A stretch of DNA of 64,000 nucleotides from Symsagittifera roscoffensis (Eukaryota; Xenacoelomorpha; Acoela; Convolutidae), in the NCBI RefSeq assembly GCF_963678635.1, contig NW_026971562.1, positions 276,451-340,450 of the forward strand, read 5' to 3'. The notes under the pieces were generated by a model. It saw nothing but the letters and a program-made list of their open reading frames with translations. It made no database searches and was not told where the DNA came from. Shown here one piece after another: positions 1-11,950 of this stretch. The position numbers were made by a program, and so were the translations under genes. Within the stretch, counting starts at the first letter, position 1; the number at the start of each line of letters is the position of its first letter.

Positions 1-486
1 TTATTTTTTTAAAAAATTGACTTTCATTATCATATCTGCCTTTTAAACTAATAAAAATTGCAAGTTTTCTGTTTGAATTTCTTCAAAAATTTTTTCATGC
101 TAAATCTAGTCACAGAAGTAGAAGTCTGACAAGGTCGGTTGAAATTTTATGATCTCGCAACAACCGCTTATTTTTAGTTTTCTTAACTATTTGGTTGTAA
201 TGGCAATTGGTTTGTTTTTTCAAACTAAATTTCCGTGATTTCAATACCGCAATTCTGTCCCATACTGAGCAGAACTATCGGTATTTGAAAAAATCTCTAA
301 TGTTTTTTTTTTTAAAAAAGAACGTGATGAATAATCTGCTACCTCCTATCATTTCAATTGTAATCGCAAATCTGCTATGTTTAATTCAACCGCTAACGTT
401 TTTCACATTTTAAAAAATAAGTTCCAGAGGTTAGTTTTTCTTGAATTGAGTTAATTTCATGAATAACTTCAAATTAGTTTAAATCA
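1..486. other. AT-rich flank without recognisable gene
   Basis: AT-rich sequence downstream of the two-exon gene. The only open frames are short and rich in Phe, Leu and Lys, as expected by chance at this composition. I see no RNA gene, repeat or conserved motif here. Confidence 0.5.
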
Positions 487-492
487 TTTATT
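487..492 (-). terminator. polyadenylation signal AATAAA
   Basis: On the minus strand an exact AATAAA hexamer lies 44 bases beyond the stop codon of the two-exon gene. That is a normal distance for a short 3' UTR in compact animal genomes. In such AT-rich DNA the hexamer also occurs by chance, so support comes mainly from its position. Confidence 0.45.
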
Positions 493-535
493 TTAAGCAT
501 TAATACTGAGTTATTGGCCATAAAGTTGCTGTTTT

Positions 536-2188
536 TTATCGTGTTGTGTTTATCTGCGTTTGCGTGAGTCCGTATTTATTTTGGATAGTTTTCTTCCAAT
601 CGTTTAAAAATGCTTCGTCATCATCATGACCAGGGAGGTTCGACAGGTTGTTTCGCAATTTTTGTGATGCGGTGTTCACGAAGCCATTACACAAATGCCT
701 GATCTCACCAGCCCTGGCCTTCATCTTCTTAAAGTGGATTGACTGAAGTTCCCTTTCACTAGCTCTTTCTAGGTCATTGCCAGAGTCGACCATTTTTGAC
801 ACGTTTGTGTGGCAAGATGTAATGAATGTATGCATCGTTGCCAGATAACCTGTGAAGTACTCCAGAGCCAGTTGTAGTACAGTTGTCAGGTAGACCATTT
901 TGCAATCAGCTGCCTTCCTAGCGACAAAATCAAAAATATCGAAGACCCCAATCAACTTCTCCCAGAAAGCCAACGAATTCGATTTTTTGTATGCATCGTT
1001 AACTTGAGCAAGCAGTCGTGTTCTGCTGTTTTCGTATTCTTGATGAATACCTGCTTCATCAATAACTGTTTTCTCTGCACCCAAATTTTGCGAAATTTCG
1101 TTGTGAACTTCTTTCAATATGGAGCACATTTTTTTGGTCTCGGATAGTTCTTTCTGAAATTCTGCAGAGTTTTTCACCCATTCGTCGAATTCGAGGTCAG
1201 CATAATTATCCATTATTTTGGAAATTTTGAAGAACAGTTGTTCGGTCATAGGCAACACAAATTTTGAATATTTCCGTGCCTGTTTTCGAATATTTTCTCT
1301 GCAATCCAAATATGTCTTTTTGGCATCATTTTCTGGGAGAAACTTGTCATCTGCCTTGTATAATTTTTGTAACGAACCGCTAAAAAATAATTTTCAGGTT
1401 GAATACAGTTATGAGTAAGAATACATGATTAGTTTGCTTTATCGTTCAAAATTTCTGGAACGCAGAAAAAGTATTAAAGCGCAAAATGTACCTTACGTAA
1501 TTTATATGGCGTGTGGGGTGATGATTTTCATTTAAAAAATTCAATTTTAAAAAAAAAAGTCATATAGTTTTATTTCATTTAATTTTATAAGGTTATTACT
1601 GCTCCATAAACCTCAAAAGGCAGTCGGAACATTCAGGACTTCGCCCTGATACGAGCAGTCTTGTATTTTTGTAATTTTAATATGCTTTATTTTGCTCTAT
1701 GTGGTTCGTTAGACAAATTTCAACGGTCAAAATATCATATGCTTCACATTGCTCAGATCAAAAACAATGGAAACCAAATACTTGTTTATCGAGTAACTTG
1801 GAAAAACATATGGTTTTGGGTCAAAAACTTATGTGTAACGCAATATTTCTTCTTGCCCAAAATTTTGTCAATGAAACAACCTTACTCGGATCTGGCATTC
1901 ATCACTGTTATATTGCAAAGCGTCATGATGAAAAAATAAGGATTCTACAACAGATTTCGAAAAAACCTATGAAGAATCAAATTAACTTTTAAAATTCGGT
2001 TCAGTTGTGAAAAAATTTGCGACATTCGGTGATAGTACTTGCAAACATTTTTTCATGAATTTTCCCAAAAACGTGTATTCAAGTTCGAAAACACTTACTT
2101 ACCTGAACATCATGAGATCAGTAGGAGCTTCGCTCAAAGTTTTGATGAACTCTGCCGTTTGCTGTTCTTCATTCTTTGCTTCGCTCAT
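536..2188 (-). CDS. two-exon gene, helical protein of unknown function
   Basis: I read two exons on the minus strand. Exon 1 is 2188-2103: ATG, 28 codons, then two bases of codon 29. It ends at a strong donor, GTAAGTAAG, beginning at 2102. Exon 2 is 1379-536, preceded by a T-rich stretch and AG at 1381-1380. The phases match (two bases plus one), giving 309 codons and a TAA stop at 538-536. Exon 2 stays open well upstream of any internal start, which supports splicing. The product begins with a Glu/Lys/Gln-rich, probably disordered stretch, followed by charged, helix-favouring sequence. A more hydrophobic stretch (around residues 190-230) has no clear signal peptide or membrane anchor. The C-terminus is polar. 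I do not recognise the family. The intron is about 720 bases and AT-rich. A further 5' non-coding exon cannot be excluded. Confidence 0.7.
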
Positions 2189-4063
2189 TTTCTACCTCAA
2201 TTTTTCTTGACTTCACAAAGCAAAAAAAAAATAAAAATTTTGAGCGGTTGATTTTAGTAAGCTAGCTCAATTGAATGTATAAGAATGAACCGTTGGCATA
2301 ACTAACGACTACTAAGCATGACCATAAGCCAATTATGTTTTACAAACGTATTTAGTTTAATTCGAATATAAATTCATCAGAGTACAAAACTCGTGGACTA
2401 CTCCGTGGGGCCACAAAAATTGTTTAAAATTGTTCTCATTCAATAATTGAAAATTTGTTGGCTTTGGTTCTCATATGTAATATTCTAATAATAGTTTCAG
2501 TATTTTTAATTGGCGACTTACAAATTGAGCTAAGAACTCTGATACAAAATTGTGACTTTTGTGACTGCGCGCACAAGTTTCTGTTCTTGCTGCGAGTTTA
2601 ATACAAAAAACATTACATGAGAAAAAAACAATAAAAACAACTTCTGAGATCCAACCGTAACAACAAGCATGGCTGAATTTTCGCTAAGACAAAAACATAA
2701 ACATAAATACTGAATCAAATGCGACCACAAAACTCTTATAAGCTGATGAGTATAATACAAACTACAGTATACGACAAAAAGCTTTGTGCAACCAAAACCG
2801 TAAAAAAGATCATGTTTAAATATTTGTGAACGAAAAGTAACTGCTAACTATGAAAAAGAACATAAGGGACCAATCCAAAAACCATGGTCCGTTGAAAAAT
2901 CAGATCTCACTCTTTTGTCAAATATTTCTATAAATATTCAAAAAATTTTCCGTCTTAAAATAAAATAGTTGATTTTTTCAATTTTGTTAATGGCGTTTAA
3001 AGTTCCTATGTGAGACTTGTGACTCAATACAATTGTATTACTTTGAAACATAAATAAGATGTTTCATACATAATTCTCCTAAAATTGAAGCTGTTGGGAA
3101 CGTTTTTTGACTTAGGCCAAAATTACGGCTGAAAAACTTCTGCGTCATGAATTATACAAACTATGAAGAAAAGGTCTTGTCCTAAAAGTTGGTTTTCCAT
3201 CAGTTTTTTAAATTGGTTGTGTCTTTTTATTATCGAAACTCGTAGAAATCAAGTGGCAGTTACACAAATAAATTCATGCGATACATTAGATATTTGTGAG
3301 AAAGTAGCAATAAACTCTTTTTTTTCATGAATCAAAACTTTAAAAATTGAATACTAAAGTATTCGAGCCAACTAAACAGAACATAAAAATGGTGTAAGAT
3401 TTAACATGAAAAAGTAAGCTTAACTATGACTGTATGCGCGCGTGTGTGTGTGTGTGTGTGTGTTTGTGTGTGTGTGTGAATCAGCAAGATTTTTTTTTTA
3501 AATAATTTTCGTGAGTGGGTAACAAATCAACAAAAATGAAACCATATAGAAGAAGAATCACAAGGGGATATTATTTGAGAAAGCTGTCAAAAAATCAAAA
3601 TCAGCCGGGAATAAAAAAAACTCATTTCCTCAAAGCATTCTAAAAATCTTAGATTCAATCTTAGTTGCAGAGGAGTTTAAGAGTCACAAGAGGGCCAATT
3701 TTGACCGACAAAAGGGAAATTGTGATTGTGAAAGGAAATTCGCACAAAAAACTATAGCTGTAGGCCCGGCAAATGACGATTTCGGACCTTTTTACAAAAG
3801 TTGGAACCTATTCCAAATAGTGTATCATTTTCCCGTATAAAGCTACCTGGTGATACCTATTCTGTAAATCATTTTCAGCATTAATTAAATGAACGTGTAG
3901 ATATTCCAAAAATATTTATGTGACGTGTGCACTGCATTGTATGACGTTGGACTACTCAAACTCGCAATGAAAAGCAGACCTGTAAAAAAATTCCTGAAAA
4001 AAATTGATATCGACGATCTAAAATTACAAAAACATAACTGAAGACTAAAAAAAAGAATAAGCA
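2189..4063. other. intergenic AT-rich DNA
   Basis: Upstream flank of the two-exon gene, presumably including its promoter, though I see no convincing TATA box or trans-splice acceptor. Apart from the GT microsatellite near 3.45 kb I find no coding-like stretch, RNA gene or repeat shared with the rest of the window. Confidence 0.45.
3435..3478. repeat. (GT)n microsatellite
   Basis: A run of alternating purine and pyrimidine begins with GCGCGC and continues as about 19 GT units, with one T interruption. Such tracts can adopt Z-DNA and are usually length-polymorphic. There is nothing else to suggest a function. Confidence 0.95.
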
Positions 4064-4366
4064 ATGGAAGACCCAGCAGATTGGTTGACGCATATTGAAT
4101 GAATCATCAAAAACTGTCGGAAGACGCGAAGTTCTGTTCCACTCCAAGGGATACCAAATCAGATACCAAAAGACTTGTTCTTAGCTGCAAAATCTATGGG
4201 GACAAATAAAAAAGAAATTAAGATTGAAACGCAACGATTACTCTCCGGAATAACCTATTAGAAACTCGAAAGTTGCATCAAAGATGCTTTATCAGCCAAA
4301 GAAATAGGTTCACAGCCGATCAATGATAGCACTCGACTCAAACCGATCCTTTTGACGGTTTGTTAA
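4064..4366 (+). pseudogene. decayed reading frame of unknown origin
   Basis: From an ATG at 4064 one frame runs 101 codons to a TAA at 4364-4366, broken only by TGA at 4100-4102 and TAG at 4259-4261. The product is mixed and protein-like (it includes PNQIPKDLFLAAKSMG and KLESCIKDALSAKEIG), unlike the Lys/Asn/Phe runs that random AT-rich DNA gives. I read it as a fragment of an old coding sequence, possibly from a mobile element. It stops where the 3.74-kb tandem repeat begins, so the repeat may have been inserted into it. The family is not recognised. Confidence 0.4.
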
Positions 4367-7300
4367 ATGCTTAATTTGTTAAATTGTTAAACTACATCCA
4401 ACGGAATAATCAACAGGATAAAACAATCAAAATTGTGTCATAATTTTGTTAAAAAAGAAAACTTTGCAGTGAAAAAATTACATTTTTAATTCTCCAATTG
4501 AAATATTTTTTGTTGGATTAAAATCTTTTCACCGCGGAATACCTTCTGTGGAGAATATAACGATTGTTATAAAAAAGCCTACCCATCCCAGGAGGCACTT
4601 GAATTTTAATATCATCATATGGTTCAACTAATCAACATATTAACTACGGTGCGAGTAGTATGCTTATAGTACACTAGGATGGGGGGTTGTCATCCATGGA
4701 TGATAGTAGTTTGCATATAATGGATTAGGATCGGGGTTGGTTTTCATACATGAATGACTATTTGGTCTAGACCATATCTGTCAACATGTATTACCTGACA
4801 ACAGATCGTCACCATGTAACAATCCAAATTTTCACCATGTTTTATTTGACAGCAAAAAGTCATAAAGTGAAAACACAAATAATAGCCATTACGGTTTGGC
4901 TTAAAATGAGTTGAGCAATCTGCACTGACAATACCATTCCCAGCTTACGACCTGGAATTAAGAATTACTTCCGCTACCAGTATTTACATGTAAATCCTTT
5001 ACCACCGCTCTTTTCAAAAGTGAATACTAGAGAATTGTGAAAAACTACGTAGAAACTATTCGCTTGAAAAGTGACTGATCAAATGATTTATCTTCATTTG
5101 TGCAAAACTTTCGTATACAAAATTAGGAAGCAAACAGACACTTGAATTGTAGTGAAAGTTTTATTAGCCTGAAAATAGTACAATGTTATAAATTGATTAT
5201 GAAGGCTGAAAATATAGCGTTGCCAGACTTTTGAAAACTCAGTCAGAACTGATCAAGAAATTTTATTTCCAGCAAAATTCCAATAGATTAAGTACGCGAA
5301 AGTTAGCCCTAAAATTACAACTGATCGTTTCCTAGTATGAGCAATAAAAATACAACAGCTTGCATATGACTGAAGCATTACTCTTACTAAATAATCTCGA
5401 TAAAAAAATTGAATTGGTCTCGACATAGCAGTTATGAATAAACTAAGCAAAATTGTTTAAACAGATTAGAAGTAAAATTTAATAATGACAAAAATTTGAT
5501 TGTGTTTTGATTTGAGACTCCTTGATTGTTCAATGACAAGTTCAAAGGCGATTTATTCTGTTTGGTTCTCGTTTGCGGCAACGTATGACATGGTAGTACT
5601 TCCTATATGTATGCTTTGCTGTTTTTCTCAGTCACTTCTGGAGAACCTGATAACAAAAAACATTAGAGTATGAACTGAAAAATAATTTTTTATTTTTGTT
5701 TTTGATTGTTCAGAATAGATCCAAGGGTTTTTTGCACTTATTGGATAGTATGGGATGAAAAAGAAAACAATATTTCTCAGAATGATTGGCTACGGGCCCC
5801 TTTTCTCGCCGAGAAGTATTTTCCACTCAAACGGTAGGTGTTGCATCAGGGAACCACCACTGACTTTGTGCCTTTTCAACCCAGATCCATACTTCCGTGC
5901 CCGCTTTACATCCAATTGAAGCGATGCCACATGCTTGTTGCCTATGTCGTCTCGTGAGTACTGCCGTACCTTGACGAAGTTATCGAAGATGACTATTTCT
6001 TGAGGGACTCAAGAAACATCTGAAGAGAGTATCGAAGAAACGGCGCTTATTTGCACTTCTCCATCCAGAATTGCACACCTTCGCACCTAAAAAAAGTTGC
6101 TTTGTCAACTTGATCTCCAAGCGGCTCCCAGATTTCCACCGTCATTATTTCCACTTTGTCCTTCCAGATCTATGTCTCCGTTCTCTGCAGAAAGCTCTCT
6201 GCTCCTTCATGGTCAGGGATTTTTACCTACTGAAGGAAGAGATCCATAATAGATGTCAAAAAAAGTTCGGGATGTGACACATCCCCAGCCCTTCTATATA
6301 ATACACTCTGAGGTACGTCAGCAGGCGATTGTATGTGGTCTTTTTTACGAAATTGTAAAAAAAACCATAGGCGTTCTGAAAATTATGTTTGGTCGCTAAG
6401 ACCAGAAGCAGCCTTTGTAGTAGTAGTCAATTTCAGGAAAACTTCGAATAAATTTTTTTATTCTAAGAAAAGATTGAATCAATGAAATTTGCGAGGCCAT
6501 TTTTTTATTTCTTTCTCAGTTTGTGAGTAAAGGCGGAATTTATTAAATTATCTTGAGCAAAACGTTATTTTCTAGCAACTGCCTGGAAACTATAAATAGT
6601 GAGCTCAACTTTTTGCTGATTGATGTCAGTTATCACAAGCACAAACATATAAGAAAAATGCAACTAAGAAATTTATGAATAAAAATACTTGTTAACCCGT
6701 GGACCTGAACGTTACCATGAAGACTGTGAACACGATAAAGAAGTTTTATTCAACCAGTTAATATTGGACAGAATTGAAGTTAAGCCAAGCGAAAAGATTA
6801 GCTCCTTCTTTAACACAACAGTAAAAATTATATCTATTTGTTTTTTTAGTGCAGCTTCAAATGAGAGATTGTCCTATAGCTATGTCATTATGTTTATTTT
6901 TTGTGGCTGAATACAAAAATCGCTGTGGAACGAGATTTCAGATTTAAAAAAACATGGTTTTTTGAAAACTGAAAATGTTTTTAAATGGTTGATTGTTAAT
7001 TTAACGACGACATGAAGATTGAGTTGATAGCCAATGCTACTGAGTTTTTCATTTAAAAAAAACTTGTTTTTTTATGTCTTGGATAAATGCGGAAACTAAG
7101 TTTTGCCCATAACCAAGAAGATTAGCAATAAAGATTGCAATCTGGTTATACATAAATTATAAAACACCTTAACATTTTCATTTGACAAGCTATGTCAGCA
7201 TGTTAGCATCAATTTTTTTTTGACTCTTTGGACATACTCATGAAGATAAAAGAACAAGAAATTCAAAACATATTTGAAAAACTATCTTTGCTATAAGATG

Positions 7301-8090
7301 TAGGAGTCATCCATTCCAGCCTACTACATCCTCAAAATATTTCAAAAATCTAAAAATTTTCTGTATTCTCTTTAAAAAAACCGTTTTAATTTAAAAATTA
7401 ACCCTGAAAAGTAAATAATCAAAATTGTGAAAAAATTAAGAGATTTGTTAAGATAACTTGAAATGTTCCAAAAATCATAGTCTTAACACTCAAAACTATG
7501 GAAAAAGAGTGACTAATCCTTTAACATTTTTATTTTTTTTAGTAAATTTTATAAGTTTCTTTTAAGTATTATCCGTAATTCTGTTTTAGTTTTTTCATAA
7601 TTATCAAAATTCGAGATAATGATTTAAAAATTGTTCAAAATTTACTCAGAAAATCACAATGTAAAAGCAGATCAGAGCAAATGAAAAAAAAATGAGAGTA
7701 AAGAGTATATTAGGAGTCTGGTGCCATTTTAAAAGCACGATCAATTTATAATCCTTTTAAAGATTGCACCATATATTCACACTGAAGGGTTTGAAAAAGC
7801 ATTTAGTTAATCAGAACATGGCCAACTTTCTTCAATTTCGATCTGAAGCACTAAGGACCAATCTGTTGTATTTTCTGAAACTTATAAGCTAAAAGTTGAG
7901 TCACTGAGTGTGAACAACTAATTCGAGTGGTAACTTATTTGGTTACTTTCAAGAAAAATACACGCATGCTTGCGAATAAACTTGGAGTCAAGCAACAGAA
8001 AATTTCAAACTCAACGAAAACCTTTTTGATAGGGAAATTATCATATAAAATGGCAGAGAGAGGGTAAATTTAAACTAAAGGAACGCAAAC
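4356..8090. repeat. 3.74-kb tandem repeat, copy 1
   Basis: The whole stretch recurs about 3.74 kb downstream, nearly base for base with scattered substitutions and small indels. Shared landmarks are the 14-mer AAACTACATCCAAC (near 4390 and 8136), the palindrome TCATCCATGGATGA, the GC-richer island near 5.8-6.3 kb and the hairpin TTTCTTGAG-GGA-CTCAAGAAA near 6.0 kb. The last 650 bases are the same sequence as the left arm of the foldback units downstream, so the tandem repeat and the foldback family are related. No intact gene is present. Confidence 0.85.
5790..6310 (-). pseudogene. GC-richer island, possible coding relic (copy 1)
   Basis: Within very AT-rich DNA this 0.5-kb island is clearly GC-richer and is kept in both tandem copies. 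On the minus strand it gives protein-like stretches (for example KYGSGLKRHKVSGGSL) broken by frameshifts and stops. The equivalent frame is still open over 73 codons in the second copy (9444-9665). It could be the remains of a transposase or other element gene. I cannot assign a family, and a non-coding origin remains possible. Confidence 0.3.
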
Positions 8091-11000
8091 TTTAGTTGGA
8101 TTAAATGTTAAATGGTTAATTTTTGTTAAATTGTTAAACTACATCCAACTAAAGAATCAACAGGATAAAACAATCAAAACTGTGTCAAAATTTTGTAAAA
8201 AGAAAACTTTGCAGTGAAAAATTACTTTTAATTCTCCAATTGAAATATTTTTTGTTGGATTAAAACTAATTACCGCGGAATACATTTTGTGGAGAATATA
8301 ACGATTGTTATCCAAAAAAGCCTACCCACCAATGAATTTTAATTTCATCATATGGTTCAATTAATCAACATATTAACTACGGTGCGAGTAGTATGCTTAT
8401 AGTACGCTAGGAGGGGGGGTTGTCATCCATGGATGATAGTAGTTTGCATATAGTGCATCAGGATCAGGGTGGGTTTTCATACATGGATGACTATTTGGTC
8501 TAGATCATATCTGTCAACATGTATTACCTGACAACAGATCGTCACCATGTAACAATCCAAATTGTCACCATGTTTTATTTGACAGCAAAAAGTCATAAAG
8601 AGAAAACACAAATAATAGCCATTACGGTTTGGCTTAAAATGAGTTGAGCAATCTGCACTGACAATACCATTCTCGGTTTACGACCTGGAATTAAGAATTA
8701 CTTCCTCTACCAGTATTTACATGTAAATCTTTTACCACCGCTCTTTTCAAAAGTGAATACTAGAGAATTGTGAAAAACTACGTAGAAACTATTCGCTTGA
8801 AAAATGACTGATTAAATGATTTATCTTCATTTGTGCAAAACTTTCGTATACAAAATTAGGAAGCAAACAGACACTTGAATTGTAGTGAAAATTTTATCAA
8901 CCTGAAAATAGTACAATGTTATAAATTGATTATGAAGGCTGAAAATATAGCGTTGCCAGACTTTTGAAAACTCAGTCAGAACTGATCAAGAAATTTTGTG
9001 TCTAGCAAATTTCCAATAGATTAAGTACGCGAAAGTTAGCCATAAAATTACAACTGATCGTTTCCTAATATTACCAATAAAAATACAACAGCTTGCATAT
9101 GACTGAAGCATTACTTTTACTAAATATTCTCGATAAAAAAATTGAATTGGTCTCTACAAAGCAGTTATGAATAAACTAAGCAAAATTGTTTAAACAGAAT
9201 AGAAGTAAAATTTAATAATGACAAAATTTTGATTGTGTTTTGATTTGAGACTCCTTGATTGTTCAATGACAAGTTCAAAGGCGATTTCTTCTGTTTGGTT
9301 CTCGTTTGCGGCAACGTATGACATGGTAGTACTTCCTATAAGTATGCTTTGCTGTTTTTCTCAGTCACTTCTGGAGAACCTGATAACAAAAAACCTTAGA
9401 GTATAAGTTGAAAAATATTTTTTTTAGTTTTGTTTTTCATTGTTCAGAATAGATGTAAGGGTTTTGTGCACTTATTGGATAGTATGGGAAGAAATAGAAA
9501 ACAATATTCCCCAGAAAGATTGGCTGTCGGGTCCCTTTTCTCGCCGAGAAGTATTGTCCACTCAAACGATAGGTGTTGCATCAGGGAACCACCACTGACT
9601 TTGTGTGTTTTCAATCCAGATCCAAACTTCAGTGCCCGCTTTACATCCAACTGAAGCGATGCCACATGCTCGTTGCCTATGTCGTCTCGTGAGTACTGCC
9701 CTACCTTGACGAAGTTATCGAAGATGTTTATTTCTTGAGGGACTCAAGAAACATCTGAAGAGAGTACCGAAGAAACGGCGCTTATTTGCTCTTCTCCATC
9801 CAGAATTGCAAACCTTCGCAACTAAAAAAAGTTGCTTTGTCAACTTGATATCTAAACGGCTCCCAGATTTCCACCGTCATCATTTCCACTTTGTCCTTCC
9901 AGATCTATGTCTCCGTTCTTTGTAGAAAGCTCTCTGCTCTTCATGGTCAGGGATTTCTACCACCTGAAAGAAGAGATTCAAAATAGATGTCAAAAAAAGT
10001 TCAGGATGTGACACATCCCAAGCCCTTCTATATAATACACTCCGAGGTACGTCAGCAGGCGATTGTATGTGGTCTTTTTTACGAAATTGTAAAAAAAACC
10101 ATAGGCGTTCTGAAACTTATGTTTGGTCGCTAAGACCAGAAGCAGCCTTTGTAGTAGTAGTCAATTTCAGGAAAACTTCGAATAATTTTTTTTCATTCTA
10201 TGAAAAGGTTGGATCAATGAAATTTGCGAGGCCATTTCGTTATTTAGTTCTCAGTTTGTGAGTAAAGGCGGAAATTAGTAAATTATCTTGAGCAAAACGT
10301 TATTTTCTAGCAACGGCCTGGAAACTATAAATAGTGAGCTCAACTTTTTGCTGATTGATATCAGTTATCACAAGCACAAACATATAAGAAAAACACAACT
10401 AAGAAATTTATGACTAAAATTACTTGTTAACCCGTGGACCTGAACGTTACCATGAAGACTGTGAACACGATAAAGAAGTTTTATTCAACCAGTTAATATT
10501 GGACAGAATTGAAGTTAAGCCAAGCGAAAAGATTAGCTCCTTCTTAAACACAACAGTAAAAATTATATCTATTTGTTTTTATTAGTGCAGCTTCAAATGA
10601 GAGATTGTCCTATAGCTATGTCATTATGTTTATTCTTTGTGGCTGAATACAAAAATCGCTGTGGAACGAGATTCAAGATTTAAAAAAACATGGTTTTTTG
10701 AAAACTGAAAATTGTTTTTAAATGATTGATTCTTAATTTAACGACGACATGAAGATTGAGTTGATAGCCAATGCTACTGAGTTTTTCATTTAAAAAAAAC
10801 TTGTTTTTTTTATGTCTTTGATAAATGCGGAAACTAAGTTTTGCCAATAACCAGGAAGATTAGCAATAAAAATTGCAATCTGGTTATACATAAATTATAA
10901 AACACCTTAACATTTTCATTTGACAAGCTTTGTCAGCATGTTAGCACCAAACTTTTTTTGACTCTCTGGACATACTCATGAAGATAAATGAACAAGAAAA

Positions 11001-11950
11001 TTAAAAAATATTTGAAAATATATCTTTGCTATAAGATGTAGGAGTCATCCAGACCAGCCTAATACATCCTCAAAATATTTCAAAAATATACAAATTTTCT
11101 CTATTCTCTGTAAAAAAAACCGTTTTAAATTAAAAATTAACCCTGAAAAGTGAATCATCAAATTTGTGAAAAAATTAAGAGATTTGTTAAGATAACTTGA
11201 ATTGTACCAAAAATAACAGTCTTAACAGCCAAAACTATGAAAAAGTGTGAATAATCCTTCAATAATTTTATTTTTTTTGAAAAGTTTCATTTTATAAAAT
11301 TGAGAAAATCCTTTTAAAATTTGTGATAAAACATGAAAACATTACAAATTGAACTAGTGATAGAAATTCTTAATTTTTAAAATTTAATTGTTTTTGTCAC
11401 GATTCCCAGGTTTTCAAAAAAACCTCAGCGTAATATCCGTATTTCGGTTTTAGTTTTTTCATAATTATCAAAATTCGAGATAATGATTTAAAAATTGTTC
11501 AAAACTTACTCAGAAAATCACAATATAAGAGCAAATCAGAGCAAATGAATAAAAAATGAGAGTAAAGAGTATATTAAGAGTCTGGTGCCATTTTAAAAGC
11601 ACGAACAGCTTATAATTCCTTTATAGATTGCACCATATATTCACACTAAAGGGTTTGAAAAAGCATTTAGTGAATCAGAACATGGCCAACAATCTTCAAT
11701 TTTGATCTGAATTACTAAGGACCATTCTGTCGTATTTTCTGAAAGCTAAAAGCTAAAAGTTGAGTCTTTGAGTGTGAACAACTAATTCGAGTGGTAACTT
11801 ATTTGGTTACTTTCAAGGAAGTTACACGCATGCTTGCGACTAAACTTCGAGTCAAGCAACAGAAAATTTCAAACTCAACGAAAACATTTTCGATAGGGAA
11901 ATTATCATATAAATTGCAGAGAGAGGGTAAGTTGAAACTAAAGACACGCA
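8091..11950. repeat. 3.74-kb tandem repeat, copy 2
   Basis: Second copy of the sequence at 4.36-8.09 kb, in the same orientation and with no spacer. After the shared end near 11.9 kb it continues into the foldback centre and right arm, which copy 1 lacks. Copy 1 therefore looks truncated at its right end. The GC-richer island recurs at about 9520-10050. Confidence 0.85.

Noticed and set aside
2530-2760. 76-codon minus-strand frame
   Set aside because: Hydrophobic, chance-like composition in AT-rich DNA, no splice signals or homology. Not supported as a gene.
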